Shown here piece by piece: positions 45,629-54,484 of a DNA stretch of 64,000 nucleotides (within the stretch, counting starts at the first letter, position 1; each line of letters begins with the position of its first letter). Source of the DNA: MPNP01 sp965116235 (lineage in GTDB: Bacteria; Pseudomonadota; Alphaproteobacteria; Rhodobacterales; Rhodobacteraceae); the NCBI GenBank assembly GCA_965116235.1, contig OZ220496.1:744001-808000 (forward strand), read 5' to 3'. The notes under the pieces are model-generated. The model did no database searches. It was not told the DNA's origin and worked only from the letters and a program-made list of their open reading frames with translations. A program made the position numbers and the translations under genes.

Positions 45629-48343
45629 TCAGCAGGGAACCGGAGCGCTCTTGCGGGTATAGAAGAACCAGGTAACGATCACGCAAGCGGCGTAGAAGAT
45701 TAGGAAACCCCACAGAGCGGCCTGAGGTCCGCCGGTCAGCGCAATTGAAGTGCCGTAAGACTTCGGGATAAAGAAGGCTCCATAGGCGGCGACAGCAGAT
45801 GTAAAGGCAATGATCGCCGCACTCTCTCGCTCAGCCTGCTTAAGTCTTCCGGCATCATCGAGATCGGGCATCAGGCGGGCCACCTCCTGACGCATGATGG
45901 TCGGAATCATCTGGAAGGTTGAAGCGTTGCCGACCCCGGTCAGGAAGAACAGCGCCATGAAGCAGATGAAGAAGCCCCAAAACGCGCCGGGCTCATCCTT
46001 GATGGCCAGGAAGTAAAGAACGCCTCCAACAGCGGCGATCATGCCGATGAAAGTCCAGAAAGTGACCCGACCCCCTCCATAACGATCAGAGATCCATCCT
46101 GTTGCCGCCCGGCTAAGGGCACCGACCATCGGGCCCAAAAAGGCATAGGACAGAGTGTTGATCGCTGGAAACTGAGTTTTCATCAGCAGCGGAAAACCGG
46201 CCGAATAACCGATGAACGAACCGAAGGTGCCGGTGTAAAGCCAGCACATCACCCAGTTGTGAAAGCGGGAGAGAATGACGGCCTGATCAGAAAAGGAGGC
46301 CCTTGCCGTCGCTATGTCGTTCATGCCGAACCAGGCGAGGATGGTTGAAATGATCAGGAAAGGCACCCATACGAAGCCAGCATTTTGCAGCCACAGCATG
46401 GACCTGTCAGTGGTAACTTGCCCGTCTCCGGCAAAAATCGCAAAGGCCCCGGTAGAAATGACGATTGGAACCAGAAACTGCATGACCGAAACGCCCAGAT
46501 TTCCGAGGCCGGCATTCATGGCCAGAGCATGTCCCTTTTCCTTCTTCGGGTAGAAATAGGTAATGTTGGCCATGGAAGAGGCAAAATTGCCGCCCCCGAG
46601 GCCGCACAGCAAGGCCAGAACGAGGAAGATCAGATAGGGCGTTTCCGGATTTTGGACTGCATAGCCGATGCCAAAGGCTGGCAGAAGAAGCGAAGCCGTT
46701 GTAACTGTCGTCCAGAGGCGTCCACCAAAGATTGGTATCATGAATGAGTAGAGTATGCGTAGCGTCGCCCCCGAAATTCCGGGCAGGGCGGCCAGCCAGA
46801 ACAGCTGATTTGTGGTGTAGTTGAAGCCAATGGACGGCAACTTGGCAACCACGACGCTCCAAACCATCCAGACGGAGAAGGCCAGCAACAAGGCCGGTAT
46901 GGATATCCAGAGGTTTCGGTTGGCAATCTTATGTCCATGCTCGTTCCAGAACTGTTCATCTTCGGGTCGCCAGTCACCAATTGTACCCGGTTGCCATTTC
47001 TTGAGTGCACCGGACAGTGCCCCTTTCTGTTCCGGGCCGTGGAGGGGTTGCATTTCCGGCAATTCCGGCAGCGAATCGATGTTCTCGGACAGGGCCCGAC
47101 GCTCCATGGCTCGGATTGAAAAATGCATCCACAACAGCGCAACCAGAACGATGGCGAACAACAAGGCGAAGCAGCTTGTCCAGACGCTTGTCAGGTCAAG
47201 CATGATGCCGAACGTGATCGGCAGTATGAAGCCCCCTAACCCGCCGATCATCCCGACCAGGCCCCCTACGGAACCGATGTGGTCCGGATAGTAAACGGGG
47301 ATATGCTTGTAAACGGCGGCCTTGCCGAGGGACATGAAGAAGCCCAGCAAAAAGATCACGATGACAAACGGGACAAGGCCCATGCTTGTGGTAAAGACTA
47401 TGGGACCGTCAATGCCATAGATGACGTAGTCGGTTTTGGGGTAGGACAGCATGAACGTGAGCACCACCGAGACGCCAAAAGTCCAGTACATTACGCTCCT
47501 TGCGCCGCGTTTGTCGGACAGATATCCACCATAGGCACGAAAGATGGAGGCGGGTACAGAATAGGCAGCGGCGATCATCCCGGCCGTCTTGATATCAAGA
47601 TCGTAAACGCCGACCAGATATCGCGGGAGCCAAAGCGCGAGGGCAACAAATGCCCCAAAAACGAAAAAATAGTACAGGGCAAAACGCCACACCTGCAGTT
47701 TGCGTAATGGATCCAGTTCCACCCACGTCGAGCGCGGTTTCTCTTTGCGAGCCTTGCGTGCGGATGTTGCAGGGTCTTCCTTGGTAAAGACATAGAATAC
47801 AACAGCCATGACCAGCAGTGCAACGGAGTAAACCTGTGCGGTTGTCTGCCAGCCTAGCGCAACAAGAAGGAAAGGTGCACCGAAATTGGTTACCGCGGCC
47901 CCTACGTTGCCAACGCCGAAGATTCCGAGAGCGCTTCCTTGACGTTCTGGCGGGTACCACGTCGAGACGTAAGCGATGCCCACGGCAAAAGACCCTCCGG
48001 CCAGACCGACGCCGAGAGCGGCAAGAAGGAACATGAGATAGGTGTCGACCGTCGACAGTAGCCATGTTGCAATGGCAGAGGCGATCATGACCAGTGTGAA
48101 CACGAGTCGCCCACCGTACTGGTCGGTCCATATGCCAAGGAATATCCGGCTCAGGGAACCAGTCAGGACCGGTGTAGCCACAAGGATTCCGAACTGCGTG
48201 TCCGTGAGTCCAAGCTCTTGCTTGATCCTGACGCCAATGATCGAAAAGATGGTCCAGACGGCGAAACAAAAGACAAATGCAACGGTACTCATGCCGAGCA
48301 TCTGGTGCTGGTTGCGAGAGTCGGCTGAAGCAGAAATATTCAT
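45629..48343 (-). CDS. narK: Fused nitrate/nitrite transporter NarK1-NarK2
   Basis: 904 residues with two complete major-facilitator halves and about 24 membrane helices. The first half (to about residue 430) has the nitrate signature region GLAGGSFAVGIAYVSTWYP. The second (from about 480) has GLGGGNFASSMANITYFYP. In Paracoccus-type fusions NarK1 works as a nitrate/proton symporter and NarK2 as a nitrate/nitrite exchanger; the same division is likely here. It is the first gene of the operon, so import and reduction are made together. Confidence 0.95.
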   Translation of the reverse strand: MNISASADSRNQHQMLGMSTVAFVFCFAVWTIFSIIGVRIKQELGLTDTQFGILVATPVLTGSLSRIFLGIWTDQYGGRLVFTLVMIASAIATWLLSTVDTYLMFLLAALGVGLAGGSFAVGIAYVSTWYPPERQGSALGIFGVGNVGAAVTNFGAPFLLVALGWQTTAQVYSVALLVMAVVFYVFTKEDPATSARKARKEKPRSTWVELDPLRKLQVWRFALYYFFVFGAFVALALWLPRYLVGVYDLDIKTAGMIAAAYSVPASIFRAYGGYLSDKRGARSVMYWTFGVSVVLTFMLSYPKTDYVIYGIDGPIVFTTSMGLVPFVIVIFLLGFFMSLGKAAVYKHIPVYYPDHIGSVGGLVGMIGGLGGFILPITFGIMLDLTSVWTSCFALLFAIVLVALLWMHFSIRAMERRALSENIDSLPELPEMQPLHGPEQKGALSGALKKWQPGTIGDWRPEDEQFWNEHGHKIANRNLWISIPALLLAFSVWMVWSVVVAKLPSIGFNYTTNQLFWLAALPGISGATLRILYSFMIPIFGGRLWTTVTTASLLLPAFGIGYAVQNPETPYLIFLVLALLCGLGGGNFASSMANITYFYPKKEKGHALAMNAGLGNLGVSVMQFLVPIVISTGAFAIFAGDGQVTTDRSMLWLQNAGFVWVPFLIISTILAWFGMNDIATARASFSDQAVILSRFHNWVMCWLYTGTFGSFIGYSAGFPLLMKTQFPAINTLSYAFLGPMVGALSRAATGWISDRYGGGRVTFWTFIGMIAAVGGVLYFLAIKDEPGAFWGFFICFMALFFLTGVGNASTFQMIPTIMRQEVARLMPDLDDAGRLKQAERESAAIIAFTSAVAAYGAFFIPKSYGTSIALTGGPQAALWGFLIFYAACVIVTWFFYTRKSAPVPC

Positions 48344-48669
48344 CCCAAACCTTCAATTCTATCGCGCTGTGCATCTGGAGTTACCACAAAAGGAATCGTC
48401 GATCAAGAAAATTTTATCTGCCTGGTCATTCCCTCTGATAACATGATCAACCGCAGCGGATTGTGTTGTCATTGTGCATGGAATCTGATGGCGGTCTGTT
48501 GGAGCGAAAATGACCATTTCGAGTGTTCCTTTGCGGTCGCCATCGGCTTCTTGACTTTCTTATGCCCCGATCGTATCCTGACACTTTGGTTGTGTCCACT
48601 CGAAGACTTTGGATTGTGTGATGCCACTTTTGACATACCGAGCGCCCGGTGATGAAGGGAGGTGTGCCG
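48344..48669. other. Divergent intergenic region: nitrate operon promoter (-) and subtilase autotransporter leader (+)
   Basis: 326 bases with no gene. Two ATCAA half-sites (near 48401-48405 and 48450-48454) lie upstream of narK, but neither makes a full FNR box. AAGGGAGG at 48655-48662 is the ribosome-binding site for ATG 48670. Confidence 0.45.
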
Positions 48670-51187
48670 ATGTCTTTCTCCAAAAGTCAAGGGGGGGGTA
48701 GCGAGTAAATGCTCAAAAGATCGATACGCCAAGAAGCATCCTGCTGTTTTGCTCAGAACGGCCGTTAGGATCCAGGACTTTTCGACTTGCCTTAGTTTCA
48801 AGCGTCAGTGGTTTTCAGGTCGTTTAATCAGCGTTCTATGCCTGGTTGGATTCCTAGCCTTGGCAAGTTGTGGCGGTGGCGGTGGATCGAGTGGTCAGCC
48901 TGCCGTTTCGTCTTCACCGTCCAACCAGCCATCCAACACGCCATCTCCACCCAAAACCATCCAACCAGCCCAAACTACGATCCCCAACAATCCCCAATGT
49001 CCGCGCAACCAAATCCCGACCCACGAATCTCTGGGTCTTGGCTGTCTTGAACAGGCTCAGTTTGATGCCAGGGTGAACGCGTTGGCTACCAGCTACCGGC
49101 AGTCGATGGATGAAAGGAAGCAATGGCAATTGAGAGCCCTTCGTGCAGAATACGCCTATGCGCACTTGCATCTTCTTCAAGGTGCTGATGCCACCCCAGG
49201 AAAAGGCATCACGATCGGTTTTGTTGACAGCGGCATTGACCCCAGCAGCCCTTTGGTTGCCGGCGTGGGCATCACGGAGAGATTTTTTGGCAGAACCACA
49301 CGAGAGAGTGCTCGGAAGACCACCCACGGAACTCGGGTTGTCAGCGTGGCCGTTCGCCGCCTTGGCGAATTCTACGGTTTGGCTTATGGCGCCGATGTGG
49401 CCATGTTGGCCATCCCTTTAAGCGATGGTTCGGGCCCGGATTTCTACGATCCGATTCGGTTCAATCCGGATGAGGACAATAGGGATTCCAGACTGTTCAC
49501 CCAGGCTCTGAAGATGGATACCCCAATCCTGAATCTCAGCATTGCCTATCAGGGAATTATCGAGGATTATACTGAGGAATACTTGCGTACACATTACAGC
49601 AAGACCATTGCGGTGCTTGCACAAAAGGGTGTTGAGGACAAGACGGTTTTTGTCCTTTCGGCAAGCAATAACAATGATAATCGCTGTAGGGTTGCAGACA
49701 TTGGTGCCCGGTGTGTTCGTGCCGACAGTCAGGGTGTTGGTACCGTGGATGCGTCATCCCCTTCAGTGTGGGCGGGTTTGCCAGCTCGGATCCCGGAACT
49801 TCGGGGACATTGGGTGGCTGTCGTCGCGATTGGGGATGGAAGTGGAGGTGACTGGCGGTTCCCATCCATTGCTGGGTACTCCAATCGCTGTGGCATTGCT
49901 AGAGACTGGTGTATCGCGGCACCCGGTTCCATTGCGTTTCCGGCTGGAGGAGGTAACTCGCTCGGTGTTTTGTCAGTTTGGAGCGGAACATCCTTTGCAG
50001 CCCCATTGGTCAGTGGTGGATTGGCGATCATGAAGCAGCTCTTTCGCGATCAGCTGTCCAACACCGAACTGTTGGCCCGCCTGTTCAAGACGGCCGACAA
50101 GAGTGGCCGCTACGCGGACCGCGACATTTACGGTCAGGGGCTCATGGACTTGCAAGCGGCGACCAATCCTTGGGGCGAGGCCGCCTTCATGCGCACCGGC
50201 CAGTCCATTGACAGTCAGGCCAGTTCTGTGAGGGCCGTGGGCACGGGTTTGCGTCCGAGCACGACAATGGGCGACAGTTTTGTTCAGGCTCTGGCTGGAC
50301 ACGAAGTCGCGGCCTTTGATGATTTGGGTGCCCCGTTCTGGTATGCCGCGGACAGTTTCGTGCAATCACCCCAGACCGACTTGCTGACCGGTCGCATGGA
50401 CCGGCTGTTTGCCAAAACATCAACGACCCGCCTTGAGGTAGGCGACTGGAACTTGGGTCTCCGTTCGGGTGGAGGGGTTCAGGATTTTGGTCATCTGGCC
50501 TTGGCCCACAAGGCCCATCGGATCGATCTCTCGTTGTCGGAGGACTGGTCTGTGACCTATGTCAATCGATCACAACAAGCCAAGGGGTCGTCGCTTTCTG
50601 GCCTAACGACCGCATGGCGTCCGCCGGGTCTAGGCGGCGGGGTGGCTCTGCAGGCCGGCTGGCTGAGCGAACCCAACACTCTGCTTGGCAGTTCGGCTAC
50701 CGGTGCCTTTGGGCGTCTGTCCGGACGCACGAACTTTGTTTCAGTGGAAATGGAGGCGGTCGGACCGGCTGGCTGGCAACTGTCCACTCGGGGCGAATGG
50801 GGTGTCGTTCGACCCGACAATGCCGATGGCTTGTTCCTCCGGGCTCTCTCAACCCTTCATACCGATGCCTACCGCGTAGCGGCACATCGTCGGCTGGCGA
50901 ACGGCGGAACTCTACAGGTGGCCATGGAGCAGCCGGTTCGGGTCGTACGGGGGACTGCGGACCTTGAACTGCCAACAGGGCGGTCAGTGACAGGGCACGT
51001 GCTAGGCCGGAGAATGAGTGTCGGGATGACGCCAACCGGTCGCCAACGGGATCTGAGTGCCCGGCTTGACTATCCCGTGGCAAACGGGTCTCTGGCCTTG
51101 GAAGGGGTTCTGAGCTACGAACCCGGTCACCGGGTCAGCGCGTCCGCAGAATGGACAGTCCTGATGGGATGGACAACGCGGTTCTGA
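48670..51187 (+). CDS. Lipidated subtilisin-family (S8) autotransporter, NalP-like, G8 tract after the start
   Basis: The best start is ATG 48670, seven bases after AAGGGAGG, but with G8 (48691-48698) it stops after 12 codons. With seven or ten G it joins the main frame and gives about 838 residues. The main frame as it stands opens only from GTG 48662, which lies on the ribosome-binding site. The protein has a lipobox (LVGFLALASC followed by Gly/Ser/Pro-rich linker) and a subtilase domain with Asp in GFVDSGID, His in THGTRVVS and Ser in GTSFAAPLVSG. A C-terminal barrel of about 280 residues ends WTTRF. Neisseria NalP has this same design. A role in cleaving surface proteins, including other autotransporters, is inference. 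Confidence 0.85.
48691..48698. repeat. G8 run at codons 8-10 of the subtilase autotransporter
   Basis: Eight G after ATG TCT TTC TCC AAA AGT CAA. Shorter than the other tracts, so less certain to be variable, but its placement and frame logic match them. Confidence 0.75.
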
Positions 51188-51222
51188 TGTCAGATCTGCG
51201 GGATCAGACACAAACCGCTTAT

Positions 51223-51234
51223 CAACTTTAGTTG
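51223..51234. repeat. Short palindrome at the end of the second tnpB remnant
   Basis: CAACT-TT-AGTTG, just beyond the zinc-ribbon end of the remnant. IS200/IS605-type elements end in small hairpins, so this may be the right end of the old element. Confidence 0.35.
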
Positions 51235-51915
51235 AGAACTCGCATAAATTGTGAGCCGTGGGTTAACTCCGCACCCTTTGCACGGATCATCGGATCACCG
51301 ACGTGAATGGCTCCTCCCTCGTGCAGACGCGCCAATCCCTGACGCCGTATGGTGCGGCCTTGCATTCGTGTCCGCATGGCCACACACCGAAATTTCCTTC
51401 GCGACTTCGGGTCAATCGCCCCACATACGCAACAGGTCCGGCGGTACACGTCGGAAGGATCGGGATCAGACCGATGGCCTCGTAGGCCAGTATCATCTGC
51501 AAATGACCCCACCCGGTGTTCAATATCACACGATTCAACCCCGCCTTCTGTCACACGTTGGACCCGGAGCTTCAAAACTCCCCCGTGCGCTGCGTGTCAT
51601 GGACACTATCGTCAGATCTTCGGCCACCACCAGCTTGTACCGCAACTCATGGCTCACATGACGGTGCCAGTTCCGGCACACCCTCACCAGCTTCCAACGC
51701 GTGCGTGCGATCTGTTCCAAGGTCTTCTTCCGCCGCATCGGTTTCGGCAACAAAGTGCTGCTCAACGCCTTGAATTTGTTCTGGCCGAACGATGTGGCGC
51801 GAGATAAGTCCAAACCAAACTGGAAAGTCCTGAGTTTCAATTCGTTGCCAGACGGATTTCGTTTTGGAGTTTCGCCAGCATCTCGCATTGTAGTCCAAAG
51901 ATTGATTCGGTGCAC
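51228..51915 (-). pseudogene. tnpB: Second decayed TnpB fragment
   Basis: Only the C-terminal half remains, in several frames: LSRATSFGQNKFKALSS, KPMRRKKTLEQIARTRWKLVRV, HRHVSHELRYKLVVAEDL, then the zinc ribbon CCVCGAIDPKSRRKFRC. It resembles the 35.2-36.3 kb copy at DNA level (a shared CAACTCATGGCTCACATGA on the + strand). The N-terminal RuvC part is lost; the dotA/traY-like gene begins where it ends, so insertion may have removed upstream sequence of that gene. Confidence 0.75.
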
Positions 51916-51920
51916 TGCGG

Positions 51921-54197
51921 TTGTTACACAATTCTACAAAATTTCTGACTGCTTCTCTTGTCGGCGGGCTCATGTTAAGCAATGGAGCAAACGCGCAAAT
52001 GTCTTCGCTTGTTGACCAATTGCCCGACATCCAGGACTATTTCGACACTCCCCACGGCGATGACTATAGCGCGCAATTGTTAAACCAGATATTTGGTCCC
52101 TTGTTTCCATCGCCGAGAAATGCGAGCGGAGCCACCCTGTTTTCCACCTTGATCGGAATCGTCAACATTGTGGTGTTGAGCATCGCCGTGGTCATGTTTC
52201 TTTACAATACCATCGTGGCTGTATTGCAGACAGCCCATGAGGGCATCTTTTTGGGAAACAGATATTCTTCCTTGTGGGTTCCTGTCAGGATCCTGTTTGC
52301 CATCGCGTTGTTGGTTCCGGCTCCGGGGCTAGGAGGATATAATCCACTTCAGTATGGAATGGCCTGGCTCGTCAAGGGTTCGACGGTCATGGCCTCGGAA
52401 GTGTGGCAATTGGGAGCAAGCAGCCTGATATCAGGGGATGTTCCAATAGTCAATTATGGTTCGGAACTGGATCCGGAAATATTCAAGGTTGCCTACAGGA
52501 ACCAGCTTTGTGTCAAGATTGCCAACTACCAGTTTGGTGCGGCCAATAGTCCTTTGCGAGTTGAATTCAAGGAGGTCGGTTCATCCAGAACCACAACCTT
52601 CATATCCCACGTGGATAACAGAAGGGAGGGTATTTGCGGCTCATACTCAATCCCTGAAATTCCGGATTACATTGCAAATCTCCCGCCCGAATTTTCCCAG
52701 TCAATCGGCAATGAGTTCAAAGGATTACATCGGGAGGTGCTGAACACCCTTGTCACCAGCATCAACGACATCCTTGATGATCAATGGCAGGTGTTTGCCA
52801 ACCAATCACAGGGGTTGAATGACTTTTCCAGTTCTATCCGGGCGACTTTGGTGGATATCAATCAACAACTGTCGGAGGGCAATCAGAGAATCAATCAGCT
52901 GATTACGGGTTCATCCCTCCAAGACGGTTCAGCGCGTAGGGTAATTGGTGACTACATTTCGGGCACAGGTTGCAATTCAGGCCCATCAGGCTTGGGCAAG
53001 ACCGCGAATTGCAACGGTGAAGGATGGATAGGAGCCGGGAATTGGTACATGACAATAGCCCGGTTGAACTCAGAAGCTGTTGGTCTGGTCAAGGCCAGTG
53101 TCGGTGCGACAGCCACGCAATACATCAGCAACGAGAATAACTCATTGAACAGGCTTGTCGTCGGTGAAGTGGACAATGTTGGTTCGTGGCGGCGATTGCT
53201 TGGGTCGGTGGATGATAACAAGTACCTGCACCGGCAGGAAACACGGCGAATCTGGGATGCATTCACAGGCGAGCTGGAACGCTCAACGCTCAATCTTGCC
53301 GTGTCGGGATTCAATATCCCCACGGCACTTATGGAGGCAACGGCAACAAAGGGTGAAGGGGGCTTTCTGGGCAAAATCTGGCGAGTCGGTTTTGCCGGAG
53401 GTGTCGAAGCCATGATTGCCAACCTGTCTCCGTCTCGATGGGCCGATGACCCCATTGTCGGCATTGTCAATATCGGACACTGGTATCTGGACGCAGCGGG
53501 CACCTTAATGCTTGGCAGTGCGGCGGCGTCACTATTTGCAGGGTCAATTTCAACAACGGTAACGTTTCTGATAGCGGCCCCTTTGGCGGTCATTGGCATA
53601 ACGCTGTCATTTATCCTGCCCCTGTTGCCATTCTTTTTATGGATCCTCGCCGTAGCTGGGTATTTTCTGCTCCTCGTCGAAGCGACGGTAGGTTCAACCC
53701 TGTGGCTCCTGTCCCATCTTCGCCTGGATGGTGAAGGGTTGTCTGGAAGTCATGGTCAGAGAGGATGGATCATGTTGCTGGGTTTGATCCTGACCCCACC
53801 CCTGATGGTGATGGGGTATTTTGCTGGCATGATGCTTTTCAAGATCACGACAACCCTACTGGATACGGGTTTTTACTTTGCGATGACCGCTTTGGTGAAT
53901 GGATCGCCAATCGTGGGAATATTCGGACTCATTGCAACCGGATTCCTGTTGGTCGTAGCCTACATTGCGATCATCGAGAGAAGTTTTTCCTTGGTTGCGG
54001 AGTTCCCCAACAGAGTATTGGCGTGGATTGGAGGTGATGTAGACTTGGCAATTTCAGGCGAATACAAACGAATTCAATCGGGTGGTCAAATGCTGTCGTC
54101 CTTCGTTCGAAGCGGCATTGGACAATTGGGAAGCAAAATGACTGGCGGCAGTCGCATGCTGAAGTCAGGATTGTCTTCACTCAGCAAGTCAAAATGA
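51921..54197 (+). CDS. DotA/TraY-family membrane protein (type IVB secretion/IncI-type conjugation)
   Basis: 758 residues from TTG 51921, giving a signal peptide ending GANAQ; ATG 51972 is an alternative but would shorten it. Hydrophobic segments lie at about residues 75-95, 118-135, 525-600 (several), 615-640 and 660-690. The central region is a polar, periplasm-like stretch with paired Cys. The ATLFSTLIGIVNIVVLSI and SSLWVPVRILFAIALLVP parts are typical for DotA/TraY. These proteins form part of the inner-membrane channel in Dot/Icm and IncI systems. No other Dot/Tra genes are in the window. The tnpB remnant abuts its 5' end. Confidence 0.8.
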   Translation: MLHNSTKFLTASLVGGLMLSNGANAQMSSLVDQLPDIQDYFDTPHGDDYSAQLLNQIFGPLFPSPRNASGATLFSTLIGIVNIVVLSIAVVMFLYNTIVAVLQTAHEGIFLGNRYSSLWVPVRILFAIALLVPAPGLGGYNPLQYGMAWLVKGSTVMASEVWQLGASSLISGDVPIVNYGSELDPEIFKVAYRNQLCVKIANYQFGAANSPLRVEFKEVGSSRTTTFISHVDNRREGICGSYSIPEIPDYIANLPPEFSQSIGNEFKGLHREVLNTLVTSINDILDDQWQVFANQSQGLNDFSSSIRATLVDINQQLSEGNQRINQLITGSSLQDGSARRVIGDYISGTGCNSGPSGLGKTANCNGEGWIGAGNWYMTIARLNSEAVGLVKASVGATATQYISNENNSLNRLVVGEVDNVGSWRRLLGSVDDNKYLHRQETRRIWDAFTGELERSTLNLAVSGFNIPTALMEATATKGEGGFLGKIWRVGFAGGVEAMIANLSPSRWADDPIVGIVNIGHWYLDAAGTLMLGSAAASLFAGSISTTVTFLIAAPLAVIGITLSFILPLLPFFLWILAVAGYFLLLVEATVGSTLWLLSHLRLDGEGLSGSHGQRGWIMLLGLILTPPLMVMGYFAGMMLFKITTTLLDTGFYFAMTALVNGSPIVGIFGLIATGFLLVVAYIAIIERSFSLVAEFPNRVLAWIGGDVDLAISGEYKRIQSGGQMLSSFVRSGIGQLGSKMTGGSRMLKSGLSSLSKSK

Positions 54198-54484
54198 AGA
54201 CTCAAGACGGATCGCCCCATGCACTTTCCGGCAAAAGAATGAATGTCAGTCGATAAAAGGTACCGGGCTGAGCAAGTCAACCATCGAGAATGTTGCCAAA
54301 AATCAGGCGCAATTTGCGAAAAGGGTATCCGGTCAGATCAGGGTTCGGGTCGATCAGCAAGGCTGTGCGAACCGCGCTTGGGCATATCGGGCGGCAGCTG
54401 GGCATCGTGTGCGGTCCATAATTTGCAGACTGAACCGACTCGGTCAGCCCTGACAGTTTTCCACATAAATCAGCCTCGAGACGA
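54198..54484. other. Short gap between the dotA/traY-like gene and the next gene
   Basis: 287 bases. One frame ending at TGA 54451-54453 has a basic, protein-like translation (KSTIENVAKNQAQFAKRV...) but no ordinary start codon; it may be a decayed small gene. ATG 54194 gives only 20 codons. Confidence 0.35.

Noticed and set aside
48392..48454. FNR/Anr box upstream of narK
   Set aside because: Only ATCAA half-sites are present; the partner halves do not match TTGAT at the four-base spacing, so no site is called.
54290..54453. Small basic protein between the dotA/traY-like gene and the next gene
   Set aside because: Protein-like composition but no ATG, GTG or TTG start in frame near a ribosome-binding site.
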